In this document: positions 10,202 through 19,463 of the stretch, one piece after another
How the letters are laid out: each line of letters begins with the position of its first letter
How positions within the stretch are numbered: the stretch's first letter is position 1
Source of the DNA: an uncultured Marvinbryantia sp.
Lineage (GTDB): Bacteria; Bacillota; Clostridia; Lachnospirales; Lachnospiraceae
Reading direction: 5' to 3'
DNA length: 64,000 nucleotides
NCBI GenBank assembly: GCA_947630735.1
Contig: CANRIR010000005.1
Location: 1 to 64,000, forward strand
Notes under the pieces: generated by a model
What the model saw: the letters and a program-made list of their open reading frames with translations, nothing else
Database searches by the model: none
What the model was told of the DNA's origin: nothing
Program-made: the position numbers and the translations under genes

Positions 10202-12655
10202 ATGAAGAGACTATTTATTCGGATCGTTGTGCTGCTGACGGTCTTCCTTGTGAGCGTCGCAGTGTTTTCAATGTGGGGAAATGAAGAAAACCGGATCCAG
10301 ACGGAGGATATGGCGCAGGCTACGCTCCCCATCGTCTATATGGAGCACGGCGGCGTGGAGATGAATCCGCTGCACGGCTATATCAAGCCCATGGATGCGA
10401 CCGCGGTGCGCGACACCCTGACGCCCATTTCTACCTCTAAGGATATGAGCATCCGCGTGCAGACGTTTGGCGCTTCCGTGGAGGATATTTATTTTGAAGT
10501 GCTCACGGCGGACGGGAAGACCTCTCTGGAAAACACCAAGGTGACGGAGATCTTCCGGGACGAGGATTCGGTGACCGCTTCTTTTGTGCTGCAGAATAAG
10601 CTGCGCATGAACCTGGAATATGTCCTGAAGCTGTGTCTGGTCGCGGACGGCCGGGATGTCTATTATTATACCCGGGTGGTGCAGCAGGACAGCCTGCACA
10701 CCAAAGAATACCTTGACTTTGTCATCTCCTTTTCCGAGACCTGCCTGAACAGGAGCGACGCGAGCCGGCTGGCCCTCTATCTGGAGCCGGAGATGGATGT
10801 GGAAGAGATCAATCTTTCCTTTATGGATATTCACACGACGACCGATCAGGTGGTCTGGGGCGACCTGTCCCCCGAGATCTATTACCGGTCGGTTCCGACG
10901 GTCAAAGAATTAAATGAGACCACTGCCACGATCGTGCAGGAGTATCTGATCAGCGCGCAGAACGAGGAGGGCGGCCAGGAGCTCTACACGGTAAATGAGT
11001 ATTTCCGTCTGCGCTACGCGGATGAGACCGTCATGCTGCTGGATTTTGAGCGCTCCACCAATGAGATCTTCAACCCGGACAACGGGGTGATCCTGGATAA
11101 AGGCATTAAGTTCGGCATCTGCAGCAGCGACATCACCTATGTGACGGATCCGCAGACCCGGTATTTTGCCTTTGTTCTCGGCGGGGAGCTGTGGAGCTAC
11201 GACTCCGTCAGCGGAAAGATGGCGCAGGTATTCACGTTCCGGCAGAAGGGCAACACGGATTACCGGGATATCTACGGTCAGCACGAGATCAAGATCCTCA
11301 ACATGAGCACGAACGGAAACATCTATTTTGTGGTCGCGGGGTATATGAACCGGGGCCGGCACGAAGGGGAATCCGGAGTGGCGCTTTATTACTATGATGC
11401 GTCCGCCGGCGGGATCGACGAAAAGCTGTTTCTGGACACCACGCGCTCCTACGATCTGCTCCGGTCGGATGTCCGGGAACTTTCCTACGTGGCGGATGAT
11501 CAGGAAGATTTTTACATCCTGCTGGACGGGGATGTGTATGAGATAGAGCTGGCCACATGCAGGATGACCAAAGTGGTGGAGGATATGAAGCCCAACTGTT
11601 ACGCGGGTTCCGTGTCCGGCAAGTATTTCGCCTATCTGAAGGAAAATGACGCCTATGACTCCGGCACCATCGCGGTCTTCAACATGGACACCAAGGATGT
11701 GCGGGAGATCACCTGCGGCGAGAACGAGCGCATCCGTATGCTCGGCTATATCGGGGAGGCGCTGGTCTACGGCATTGCGGACGCGAAAGATATTGACGCC
11801 GCTCACGAGGGAGACGAATTTTTCCCCATGCACACCGTGTGCATCCTGAACGAGGAGGGCGAGGTGGTCAAGCAGTACAGCGATCCGGGCGTTTACGTGA
11901 CCGGCGCTGCGATCGAGGACAGCCTGCTCACGCTGCAGCGTGTGCGCAGAAATGGAAGTGCCTGGGAGCAGGCGTCGGATGATCATATCATCGACAACGA
12001 CGGCGAGGAGCCGTCTGTGGGCATGACTACGCAGATAAGCGGCCGCAAACAGACAGAGATGATCCTTCTGGTGGGAAGTGATTTTGAGAAGAAGACTCCG
12101 CAGGTGGTAAGAAGCCGCATGATCCTCCACGAGGGGGACCGCAATATCCAGATCGAGGCGAAAGAGCACACGGAAGAGCGCTACTACGTGTACGCGAAGG
12201 GCCATCTGGACAGTATCTACGAGAATGCCAACACGGCCATCGTGCGCGCGGATTCGCAGTTCGGCGTTGTGGTGGATCAGGATCAGCAGTATATCTGGGA
12301 GCGCGGGAACCGCAAGACGATCGCGGACGTCGCCATCGATCAGATCCCGCCCTGCGTCCTGAACGGCGAGATGAACATCTCCAGGCTGCAGGAACAGCTG
12401 CCCGACAAGCGGGTGTTTGATCTGAGCGGATGCAGCATGGATTCCATCCTCTACTTTATCAGCGAGGGCAACGCGGTACTCGCCGACACGGTGGACGGCG
12501 TGCGCGTTTTGGTGGGATATGATCAATGGGGCAATGTGTGGTTCTATCAGAAGGGAGAGGAAGAAACCTATCCCTTAAGTGACGAGGATTCCCTGGACCT
12601 GTTTGAGCGATCGGGAAACGTGTTCATCGGGTTCCTGGATAAACAGGAATACTAA
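10202..12655 (+). CDS. Large membrane-anchored extracytoplasmic protein, unknown
   Basis: The product is 817 residues: a single N-terminal membrane helix (about residues 4-24) and then a long beta-rich extracytoplasmic part. Repeated segments such as TRYFAFVLGGELWSYDSVSG, GNIYFVVAGYMNRG and GKYFAYLKENDAYDSGTIAV read like blades of a propeller. The last 110 residues (SGCSMDSILYFISEGNAVLA then RVLVGYDQWGNVWFY) resemble a C39-like or papain-like fold, with the Cys kept but the catalytic His position replaced by Arg-Val-Leu-Val context, so it may be inactive. GGAGG (10192-10196) sets ATG 10202 over ATG 10190, which overlaps it. Stands alone between terminators and queT (convergent). Confidence 0.7.
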   Translation: MKRLFIRIVVLLTVFLVSVAVFSMWGNEENRIQTEDMAQATLPIVYMEHGGVEMNPLHGYIKPMDATAVRDTLTPISTSKDMSIRVQTFGASVEDIYFEVLTADGKTSLENTKVTEIFRDEDSVTASFVLQNKLRMNLEYVLKLCLVADGRDVYYYTRVVQQDSLHTKEYLDFVISFSETCLNRSDASRLALYLEPEMDVEEINLSFMDIHTTTDQVVWGDLSPEIYYRSVPTVKELNETTATIVQEYLISAQNEEGGQELYTVNEYFRLRYADETVMLLDFERSTNEIFNPDNGVILDKGIKFGICSSDITYVTDPQTRYFAFVLGGELWSYDSVSGKMAQVFTFRQKGNTDYRDIYGQHEIKILNMSTNGNIYFVVAGYMNRGRHEGESGVALYYYDASAGGIDEKLFLDTTRSYDLLRSDVRELSYVADDQEDFYILLDGDVYEIELATCRMTKVVEDMKPNCYAGSVSGKYFAYLKENDAYDSGTIAVFNMDTKDVREITCGENERIRMLGYIGEALVYGIADAKDIDAAHEGDEFFPMHTVCILNEEGEVVKQYSDPGVYVTGAAIEDSLLTLQRVRRNGSAWEQASDDHIIDNDGEEPSVGMTTQISGRKQTEMILLVGSDFEKKTPQVVRSRMILHEGDRNIQIEAKEHTEERYYVYAKGHLDSIYENANTAIVRADSQFGVVVDQDQQYIWERGNRKTIADVAIDQIPPCVLNGEMNISRLQEQLPDKRVFDLSGCSMDSILYFISEGNAVLADTVDGVRVLVGYDQWGNVWFYQKGEEETYPLSDEDSLDLFERSGNVFIGFLDKQEY

Positions 12656-12663
12656 CCGATATG

Positions 12664-13149
12664 TTATGCCGAGCGGAAGATCACGCCTTTGTACTTGTCC
12701 AGCGCGAACAAAATGATGAGGCCGGCCACATAGCAGGAGATCACTTCCCCCGCGCCCACAGTCAGCATCATGAAGGGGATCGGGAGCGTTTCTCCGTAGC
12801 CGTAATACAGCACAAAGGGAACGATGACCGCATTGGCCGCGATGGGCGGAATGGGGACCAGAAATTTTTGCTTTCGAAGGGCGTAGGAGCCGAGCGCTCC
12901 GATCAGGGTGGCGATGCTCCCGAATACGATGTCCAGGGGGATCGCGCCCGCTGTGAGGTTTGCGATGATACATCCCGCGAACAGTCCGGGGATGGCGGCA
13001 GGTGTGAAGTACGGCAGTACGGTCAGCGCCTCTGAAAAGCGGACCTGCACCGGGCCGAACGCGAACGCCGCGCCCACCACGGTGAGCACCACATAGACGG
13101 CGGCGATGGCGGCTGCCTGTACCAGGAAGATTAGCTTTTTGTCTCTCAT
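12664..13149 (-). CDS. queT: QueT-type ECF substrate-binding membrane protein
   Basis: The 161-residue protein has five or six hydrophobic helices and the family signature QVRFSEALTVLPYFTPAAIP with PLDIVFGSIATLIGALGSYA. QueT proteins are S components that capture a queuosine precursor and work with a shared ECF energising module; ecfA1-ecfA2-ecfT lie at 39257-41855 in this window. A preQ1-I riboswitch lies directly upstream and overlaps its Shine-Dalgarno site, which supports the substrate assignment. Transcribed from a consensus promoter at 13251-13279. Confidence 0.92.
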   Translation of the reverse strand: MRDKKLIFLVQAAAIAAVYVVLTVVGAAFAFGPVQVRFSEALTVLPYFTPAAIPGLFAGCIIANLTAGAIPLDIVFGSIATLIGALGSYALRKQKFLVPIPPIAANAVIVPFVLYYGYGETLPIPFMMLTVGAGEVISCYVAGLIILFALDKYKGVIFRSA

Positions 13150-13159
13150 ATGAAATTTT

Positions 13160-13203
13160 CTCCTTTAGTTTTGTTTTACGTCAGGAAGGTCTCGAACTGA
13201 CGC
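13160..13203 (-). promoter_or_regulatory. preQ1-I riboswitch upstream of queT
   Basis: Read on the minus strand, P1 is CGTCAG (13197-13202) with CTGACG (13179-13184). The loop TTCGAGACCTTC fits the UUCNAG consensus. The A-rich tail (TAAAACAAAACTAAAGG) follows. Loop CCTT (13186-13189) can pair with tail AAGG (13162-13165) as the P2 pseudoknot. That AAGG is part of the AAGGAG Shine-Dalgarno site ten bases before ATG, so ligand binding should block translation of queT. Confidence 0.82.
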
Positions 13204-13250
13204 TGTTGATCCGCCGCAAACGCTCCGCTCACAGACGCCGCGGCCATTGC

Positions 13251-13279
13251 AGTATAGCATAAGTCTCTGAAAAAGACAA
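13251..13279 (-). promoter_or_regulatory. Promoter of the queT riboswitch transcript
   Basis: On the minus strand TTGTCT (13274-13279) and TATACT (13251-13256) are 17 bases apart, giving a leader of about 95 bases before the queT start. Confidence 0.7.
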
Positions 13280-13348
13280 GTGCCGTCCGACCTTTATCCA
13301 AAGCGGGAGAAACCGCCCGGCGGTCCCGGCGGCGGGCCTGTCAGCATA

Positions 13349-13377
13349 TTTACAATTTTCTGAAATTATAGTATAAT
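13349..13377 (+). promoter_or_regulatory. Promoter of uppP
   Basis: TTTACA (13349-13354) and TATAAT (13372-13377) are 17 bases apart. It is divergent from the queT promoter and reads into uppP. Confidence 0.75.
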
Positions 13378-13435
13378 TTCACACACATTAACATATCTGT
13401 CAATAAGACGGATCAGGAAAGGATAGACGCAGTAT

Positions 13436-14263
13436 ATGGATATCGTAGAAATTTTAAAAGCCGTGCTCTTCGGCGTTGTGGAGGGCATTACCGAATGGCT
13501 GCCCATCAGCAGCACCGGCCACATGATCCTGCTGGATGAGTTTGTGAAGCTGAACGTATCGGAGGAGTTCCTCTCCATGTTTTTGGTGGTCATCCAGCTC
13601 GGAGCCATCCTGGCGGTGGTGGTGCTGTACTTTGGAAAGCTGTGGCCGTTCTCCCTGAAGGAAAGATTCTTTATCAAAAAAGAAACCTTCTCCATGTGGT
13701 TTAAGATCCTGTTCTCCTGCATACCGGCGGCCGTGGTGGGGATCCTGTTCGAGGAAGAGCTGGACGAGCTCTTCTACAACTATCAGACGGTGGCCATGGC
13801 CCTGATCGTGTTCGGCATCCTGTTTATCGTGATCGAGCATCAGAACCGGGGAATGAAGATCCGGGTCAATTCCATCGCGGAGATCACCTACCCCATCGCC
13901 CTGTGGATCGGGGTGTTCCAGCTGATCGCGGCCGTGTTCCCGGGCACGTCCCGCTCCGGTGCGACGATCCTGGGCGCTATCATGGTGGGCGTCTCCCGGA
14001 CCGTGGCGGCGGAATTTACGTTTTTCCTGGCGGTGCCGGTCATGCTCGGCGCCAGCCTTTTGAAGATTGTGAAATTCGGGTTCTCGTTTACCTCCACGGA
14101 GCTTGTGCTCCTGGGTGTCGGGCTTGTGGTGGCGTTTCTGGTGTCTATCCTGGTCATCAAGCTGCTGCTGGGCTACATCCGCAGGCACACGTTTACCGTG
14201 TTTGGCTGGTACCGCATCATCCTGGGCATCGTGGTGCTGGCATATTTCTGGATGGCGGGCTGA
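13436..14263 (+). CDS. uppP: Undecaprenyl-diphosphate phosphatase
   Basis: The 275-residue polytopic membrane enzyme recycles undecaprenyl pyrophosphate to the lipid carrier used for peptidoglycan and polysaccharide export. The two signature loops are present: EGITEWLPISSTGH (about residues 17-30) and FPGTSRSGATI (about 166-176). Length is normal. Absence gives and presence raises bacitracin tolerance in this family. It shares a possible transcript with cca, 51 bases downstream. Confidence 0.96.
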   Translation: MDIVEILKAVLFGVVEGITEWLPISSTGHMILLDEFVKLNVSEEFLSMFLVVIQLGAILAVVVLYFGKLWPFSLKERFFIKKETFSMWFKILFSCIPAAVVGILFEEELDELFYNYQTVAMALIVFGILFIVIEHQNRGMKIRVNSIAEITYPIALWIGVFQLIAAVFPGTSRSGATILGAIMVGVSRTVAAEFTFFLAVPVMLGASLLKIVKFGFSFTSTELVLLGVGLVVAFLVSILVIKLLLGYIRRHTFTVFGWYRIILGIVVLAYFWMAG

Positions 14264-14314
14264 GGTGCGCCGGCGTCATTCCGAAGGGCGGGCAAAGCCG
14301 GATAGGAGTCGGTT

Positions 14315-15679
14315 ATGAAAATTTTATTGCCGCAGCATGTAAAAACGATCATCAGCACACTGGAAGCAGCCGGCTACGAGGCATACGCCGTAGGCGGCTG
14401 TGTTCGTGATGCCGTCCTTGGGCGCGAGCCGGAGGACTGGGATATCACCACGTCCGCGAAACCGGAGGAGGTCAAGGCGCTCTTTCGGCGCACCGTGGAC
14501 ACCGGGATCGCCCACGGCACCGTGACGGTTCTTTTGGATAAAACAGGCTATGAGGTGACCACCTACCGCATCGACGGCGAGTATGCGGACAGCCGTCATC
14601 CTAAGGAAGTGAGCTTCACGGACAGCCTGCAGGAGGATCTGAGGAGGCGTGATCTCACCATCAACGCCATGGCCTACAATGAGACGACCGGCCTGGTGGA
14701 TGCCTTCGGCGGCATTTCCGATCTGGAGGGCCGCGTGATCCGCTGTGTGGGGGATGCGCGCGAGCGGTTTGGCGAGGACGCCCTGCGCATGCTGCGGGCC
14801 GTGCGGTTCGCGGCGCAGCTGGGGTTTTCCATCGATGAGGACACGCAGGCCGCCATCCGGCAGATGGCGGGCAGTCTGAAACATATCAGCGCGGAGCGCA
14901 TACAGACGGAACTTACAAAGCTGCTGGTCTCCCCGCACCCGGAGATGCTGCTGCAGGCTTATGAGCTCGGCATGACGGCGGTCTTTCTGCCGGAGTTTGA
15001 CCGGATAATGCAGACAGAGCAGCACAACCCGCACCACTGCTGGAACGTGGGCATGCACACCATAAAGGCGCTGGAAAATTCCCCGAAGGACCGCGTGGTC
15101 CGGCTGACTCTTCTGTGCCACGATCTCGGGAAGCCGGCCGCGAAGACCACCGCGGACGGGGTGGATCATTTCCGCGGGCACCCGAAATACAGCGAGGAGC
15201 TTTCGGCCCGTGTCCTGCGCCGCCTGAAATTTGACAATGAGACGATCCGCCAGGTGCGCATTCTGGTGCGTCTGCACGATGTGCGCCCGGTGCTGGTGCG
15301 GGAGCTTTCGCCGGATCTGGATCCGAAGGTGCGCGTGGTGTCGGAAAAATACGTGCGCAGGCTGATCTTCCAGGCGGGAAGGGAGCTGTTCCCAAAGCTT
15401 GTGCAGGTGTGCAGGGCGGATATCCTTGCGCAGAGCAGTTTTCGCAGGGCGGAAAAGCTGTTTCTCCTGGAACAGACGGAGGAGGTCTGCCGCGAGATCT
15501 TAAAGAAGCAGGACTGCCTTTCCCTAAAAGAGCTGGCTGTGGACGGCAGGGACCTCCTGGCGGCCGGAATGGCCCCCGGAAAGCAGCTGGGGAAGGTTTT
15601 GGAGCGCATGCTGGAGGATGTGCTGGATGCGCCGGAACACAACACAAAAGAATATCTGATGAGCCATTTTGTCCCCTGA
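14315..15679 (+). CDS. cca: CCA tRNA nucleotidyltransferase
   Basis: The 454-residue enzyme adds or repairs the 3'-CCA of tRNAs. The class II nucleotidyltransferase head is clear: GGCVRDAVLGREPEDWDI (about residues 26-43) with the DxD metal ligands, and RRDLTINAMAYN near 111-122. An HD domain follows (CHDLGKP, with GHPKYS). The two tRNAs in this window lack an encoded CCA, so the enzyme is needed here. ATG 14315 follows GGAG. Confidence 0.95.
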   Translation: MKILLPQHVKTIISTLEAAGYEAYAVGGCVRDAVLGREPEDWDITTSAKPEEVKALFRRTVDTGIAHGTVTVLLDKTGYEVTTYRIDGEYADSRHPKEVSFTDSLQEDLRRRDLTINAMAYNETTGLVDAFGGISDLEGRVIRCVGDARERFGEDALRMLRAVRFAAQLGFSIDEDTQAAIRQMAGSLKHISAERIQTELTKLLVSPHPEMLLQAYELGMTAVFLPEFDRIMQTEQHNPHHCWNVGMHTIKALENSPKDRVVRLTLLCHDLGKPAAKTTADGVDHFRGHPKYSEELSARVLRRLKFDNETIRQVRILVRLHDVRPVLVRELSPDLDPKVRVVSEKYVRRLIFQAGRELFPKLVQVCRADILAQSSFRRAEKLFLLEQTEEVCREILKKQDCLSLKELAVDGRDLLAAGMAPGKQLGKVLERMLEDVLDAPEHNTKEYLMSHFVP

Positions 15680-15685
15680 GCGGGC

Positions 15686-15715
15686 ACATAATCCCCTTTT
15701 CCTCTGCATAGGATA
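15686..15715 (+). promoter_or_regulatory. Possible sigma-K promoter for the CotS-like gene
   Basis: CATAGGATA (15707-15715) fits the sigma-K -10 pattern CATANNNTA. An AC lies at 15686-15687, 19 bases upstream, slightly longer than ideal. The position relative to GGGAGGG and GTG 15744 is right, and coat genes are usually sigma-K dependent. Confidence 0.35.
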
Positions 15716-15743
15716 GAAGGAATGATATAGGGGAGGGTTATGT

Positions 15744-16733
15744 GTGAACGAAAAAAGCCTGAAGGTATTAGAGCAGTATGAGATAGAGGTTACCGGCACC
15801 AGGAGAGGACGAGGCTCCTATATCTGCGAGACGGACCAGGGGAAAAAGCTGCTGGCGGAATGCGGCAGCTCTGAAAAAAAGATGGTGTTTGTGAACCGTG
15901 TGCTGGAGGCGGTGCGGGACAGGGGATGTCCTTATGTCGACATTGCCCTTGCCAACCGGGAGGGGAACCTGCTCACTCCGGACTGTGAGGAGCAGGCATG
16001 CATCCTCAAAGACTGGTATGAGGGACGGGAGTGCGACACCAAAAACATGGGGGATGTGGAGCAGACGGCCAGGAGGCTGGGCCAGCTCCACAAGATCATG
16101 TACCTCTCGCCCGGGGAGGACGCGGTGCAGGAGCATTATATCGGCGAAGACCTGCGCCTGGAGCTGGAGCGCCGCAACCGGGAACTGCGCAAGGTGTACG
16201 CTTTTATGCGCAGGCGCAGACAGAAAAATCCGTTCGAGATCCTGTTTTTGGAATGCTTTTCGGTGTTCTATGAACAGGCGCAGGAGGCGCAGGCGCATCT
16301 GGCGCAGTCGGACTATGGCCCGCTGCGGGCGCAGGCTCTGGAAAAGGGGCTTCTGTGCCACGGGAACCTGAATCAGCACAACGTCTGGTTCCTGAGCAGA
16401 ACGCAGGTGTTTGTGGCAAATTTCGAGAGATGCAGGTATGATGTGCAGTCGGCGGATCTCTATCAGTTCCTGCGCAAGATCATGGAGAAACAGGAGTGGA
16501 ACTGCAGGAGCGGATATCGGATCCTGGAGCGGTATGACAGGGAGCGGACCTTAGACGAACGCGAGCGCGATCACCTGTACGTGCGCCTGCTCTACCCGGA
16601 AAAATTCTGGAAGCTGGCAAACCAGTACTACAACCGCAATAAAGCTTGGGTGCCCATGAAGAGCACCGAAAAACTGCAGACACTGATCCGCCAGCAGGAT
16701 CTGCGAAATTCTTTCCTGAAAACACTGGAATAA
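15744..16733 (+). CDS. cotS: CotS-family spore coat protein (kinase-like fold)
   Basis: The 329-residue protein has the aminoglycoside-phosphotransferase-like fold of the CotS/YutH coat family. The segment LLCHGNLNQHNVWFL corresponds to the kinase catalytic loop (HGDxxxxN in active members); here Asn replaces the catalytic Asp, so catalysis is doubtful. The pseudo-DFG position reads NFERCRYD. Coat proteins of this family assemble on the outer forespore. The GTG start at 15744 follows GGGAGGG (15731-15737). It stands alone between cca and the phosphohexomutase gene. Confidence 0.8.
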   Translation: MNEKSLKVLEQYEIEVTGTRRGRGSYICETDQGKKLLAECGSSEKKMVFVNRVLEAVRDRGCPYVDIALANREGNLLTPDCEEQACILKDWYEGRECDTKNMGDVEQTARRLGQLHKIMYLSPGEDAVQEHYIGEDLRLELERRNRELRKVYAFMRRRRQKNPFEILFLECFSVFYEQAQEAQAHLAQSDYGPLRAQALEKGLLCHGNLNQHNVWFLSRTQVFVANFERCRYDVQSADLYQFLRKIMEKQEWNCRSGYRILERYDRERTLDERERDHLYVRLLYPEKFWKLANQYYNRNKAWVPMKSTEKLQTLIRQQDLRNSFLKTLE

Positions 16734-16800
16734 TCAGGCAATATCTGTTATGATAAACACAGTATGAAAACCTTATGAAAATACGATGGGAGGTACTGCA

Positions 16801-18534
16801 ATGGACTATAAGAAAATGTATGAGGAATGGCTGAACAACCCCGTTTTCGATGACGCTACCAAAGCGGAGCTCAGGGGGATCGCGGGCGACGACAAGGAGA
16901 TGAAGGAGCGGTTTTATAAAGATCTGGAGTTCGGCACGGCAGGCCTGCGCGGCGTCATCGGCGCCGGCACGAACCGCATGAACATCTATACAGTGCGCAA
17001 GGCCACGCAGGGGCTTGCAAACTACATCCTCTCGGTGGGCGGACAGAGCAGGGGCGTGGCCATCGCCTACGACTCCAGAAGGATGTCGCCGGAATTTGCG
17101 GACGAGGCGGCCCTGTGCCTGGCGGCGAACGGCATCAAGGCCTACGTGTTTGAATCCCTGCGGCCCACGCCGGAGCTCTCCTTTGCGGTGCGCACCTTAA
17201 ACTGCATTGCGGGCATCAACATCACGGCGAGCCACAATCCGCCGGAATACAACGGATATAAGGTCTACTGGGAGGACGGCGCCCAGATCACGCCGCCCCA
17301 TGACACAGGCATCATGGCGAAGGTGCAGGAAGTGACGGACTACGCCTCCATGAAGACCATGGGCAAGGACGAGGCCGTGAAGGCGGGGCTCTATGAGGTC
17401 ATCGGGGCGAAGATCGACGACGCCTACATCGCGGAGCTGAAAAAACAGGTCATCCACTGGGACAGCATCAAAGAGCAGCAGAAGAACATCCGCATTGTCT
17501 ACAGCCCGCTGCACGGCACGGGCAATATCCCCGCGCGGCGCGTGCTCAAAGAGATCGGTTTTGAAAATGTGTATGTAGTCAAAGAGCAGGAGCTGCCGGA
17601 CGGCGAGTTTCCCACCGTCAGCTACCCGAACCCGGAGGCGAAGGAGGCGTTTGCCCTCGGCCTGAAGCTGGCGAAAGAGGTGGACGCGGACCTGGTGCTC
17701 GCTACGGATCCGGACGCGGACCGTCTGGGCTGCTACGTGAAAGATACCGCCAGCGGCGAGTACATCTGCCTGACCGGCAACATGTCCGGCGCGCTTCTGG
17801 AGGAGTATGAGCTGAGCCAGACCAAGGCCACGAAGGGGCTTCCGGCGGACGGCGCGGTGGTCAGCACCATCGTCACCTCAAACATGGCCGGAACCATCGC
17901 GAGATCCTACGGCATGAGGTTCATAGAGGTCCTCACTGGATTCAAATATATCGGCCAGCAGATCCTGGGCTTCGAGCAGAAGGGCGAGGGCACCTACCTG
18001 TTCGGCTTTGAGGAGAGCTACGGCTGCCTGATCGGCACCCACGCGCGCGACAAGGACGCCATCGTGGCCACCATGGCGCTCTGCGAGGCGGCGGCCTACT
18101 ATAAGAGCCAGGGCAAGACCCTCTGGGATGCCATGATCGATATGTATGAGAAATATGGCTATTACAAGGATGCGATCCAGTCCATCACCCTGAAGGGGAT
18201 CGAGGGGCTGCAGAAGATTCAGGACATCCTGAACACTCTGCGCGAGAATACGCCGGAGAAGATCGGCGACTACACCGTACTGTCCGCCAGGGACTACAAG
18301 CAGGACACCATTAAAAACCTGAAGACGGGCGAAGTGACGCCCACCGGCCTGCCGTCTTCCAACGTGCTCTACTACGACATGAACGACGACGCGTGGCTCT
18401 GCGTAAGACCTTCCGGGACCGAGCCGAAGGTAAAATTCTACTACGGCGTGAAGGGTTCTTCCCTGGAGGATGCGGACGCGAAGTCCGAGGAGCTGGGCAG
18501 ACAGGTTCTGGATATGATCAACCGTATGCTATGA
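16801..18534 (+). CDS. pgcA: Alpha-phosphoglucomutase/phosphohexomutase
   Basis: The 577-residue enzyme interconverts hexose 1- and 6-phosphates and supplies glucose 1-phosphate for nucleotide sugars. The phosphoserine loop is GINITASHNPPEYNGYK (Ser near residue 145), the metal loop is DPDADRLG, the sugar-binding loop is FGFEESYGC, and the phosphate-binding loop is RPSGTEPK. Length matches the Firmicutes PgcA branch. GGGAGG (16787-16792) sets ATG 16801. The stop overlaps mazG (ATGA). Substrate choice between glucose and mannose cannot be read here. Confidence 0.9.
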   Translation: MDYKKMYEEWLNNPVFDDATKAELRGIAGDDKEMKERFYKDLEFGTAGLRGVIGAGTNRMNIYTVRKATQGLANYILSVGGQSRGVAIAYDSRRMSPEFADEAALCLAANGIKAYVFESLRPTPELSFAVRTLNCIAGINITASHNPPEYNGYKVYWEDGAQITPPHDTGIMAKVQEVTDYASMKTMGKDEAVKAGLYEVIGAKIDDAYIAELKKQVIHWDSIKEQQKNIRIVYSPLHGTGNIPARRVLKEIGFENVYVVKEQELPDGEFPTVSYPNPEAKEAFALGLKLAKEVDADLVLATDPDADRLGCYVKDTASGEYICLTGNMSGALLEEYELSQTKATKGLPADGAVVSTIVTSNMAGTIARSYGMRFIEVLTGFKYIGQQILGFEQKGEGTYLFGFEESYGCLIGTHARDKDAIVATMALCEAAAYYKSQGKTLWDAMIDMYEKYGYYKDAIQSITLKGIEGLQKIQDILNTLRENTPEKIGDYTVLSARDYKQDTIKNLKTGEVTPTGLPSSNVLYYDMNDDAWLCVRPSGTEPKVKFYYGVKGSSLEDADAKSEELGRQVLDMINRML

Positions 18535-19007
18535 AAAAAGAGTACAGTTTTGAAGATTTCACAGAGATCATAAGAAGGCTGCGCGCGCCCGGCGGCTGCC
18601 CCTGGGATCAGGAGCAGACCCACGAGAGCCTGAAGCCGTGTATGATCAACGAGACCGCGGAGGCCATGGCGGCCATCGACGTGTGGCGGCAGACGGGCGA
18701 CAGCTCCAATTTCTGCGAGGAGCTGGGGGACATGCTCCTGCAGGTGGTCCTGCAGAGCCAGATCGCCGCGGAGGAGGGCCTGTTTGACATTTCGGATGTG
18801 GTGCGCGCGGCCAGCGAAAAAATGCTGCGCCGCCATCCGCACGTATTTGGAGGACAGAAGGAACTCCCGGATTGGGAAGAACTAAAGCAGGCGGAGCGGG
18901 CCGGGATCTCTGCAAAAGTGGAGTCGGCCAAGCGCGAGGCGCTGTCGAAAGCACAGAATGAGATCGTGCGGCATATAAAAGCGCGGGAAACTGCCCAAAA
19001 GCCCTGA
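18531..19007 (+). CDS. mazG: MazG nucleoside triphosphate pyrophosphohydrolase, single domain
   Basis: The 158-residue protein corresponds to one MazG domain. It has the RLRAPGGCPWDQEQTHESLK signature near residues 13-32 and the metal-binding EELGDMLLQVVLQ (ExxxD) near 62-74. The family cleaves nucleoside triphosphates to monophosphates as a housecleaning step. ATG 18531 overlaps the pgcA stop. It is about half the size of the two-domain E. coli form, as in many Clostridia. A promoter for hup starts right after. Confidence 0.93.
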   Translation: MKKEYSFEDFTEIIRRLRAPGGCPWDQEQTHESLKPCMINETAEAMAAIDVWRQTGDSSNFCEELGDMLLQVVLQSQIAAEEGLFDISDVVRAASEKMLRRHPHVFGGQKELPDWEELKQAERAGISAKVESAKREALSKAQNEIVRHIKARETAQKP

Positions 19008-19023
19008 TTATTGCGGAAAAGCC

Positions 19024-19052
19024 TTGACAAATGGGGCTTGACGGTATATAAA
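19024..19052 (+). promoter_or_regulatory. Promoter of hup
   Basis: TTGACA (19024-19029) and TATAAA (19047-19052) are 17 bases apart, giving an untranslated leader of about 90 bases before hup. Confidence 0.7.
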
Positions 19053-19146
19053 GGTTATTAGGAATGCACCGGATGTGCAGACCCCGATAAAATCTGACAG
19101 ATGCTCCATGAGCATGTAAGAGAAATTCTAGAGGAGGAAATATTCC

Positions 19147-19425
19147 ATGAACAAAACAGAATTAGTAGCAGCGATTGCGAAGAAGACAGAGTTGTCGAAA
19201 AAAGATGCTGAAAAAGCAGTTAAGGCTTTTACAGACGTAGTTACTGCTGAATTAAAGAAGGGCGAGAAGATCCAGCTGGTTGGATTTGGCACATTTGAGG
19301 TATCTAAGAGAGCTGCAAGGACAGGCAGGAACCCGCAGACAGGCGCGACTATGAAGATCAAAGCTTCCAAGACACCGAAGTTCAAAGCTGGCAAAGCTCT
19401 GAAGGATGCGGTAAACAAGAAATAA
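19147..19425 (+). CDS. hup: HU-type DNA-binding protein
   Basis: The 92-residue nucleoid protein has the DNABII signature [21 protein letters not shown] near residues 46-66, including the arm that enters the minor groove. Lysine-rich termini fit. Codon use is AT-richer than its neighbours and typical of a highly expressed gene. AGGAGG precedes ATG 19147. It has its own promoter and terminator. Confidence 0.97.
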   Translation: MNKTELVAAIAKKTELSKKDAEKAVKAFTDVVTAELKKGEKIQLVGFGTFEVSKRAARTGRNPQTGATMKIKASKTPKFKAGKALKDAVNKK

Positions 19426-19439
19426 AGAAAATAGAGCAG

Positions 19440-19463
19440 GCGGGGCGCGATGCCCCGCTTTTT
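19440..19463 (+). terminator. Intrinsic terminator of hup
   Basis: GCGGGGC (19440-19446) pairs with GCCCCGC (19452-19458) around GCGAT, followed by TTTTT. Confidence 0.88.
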
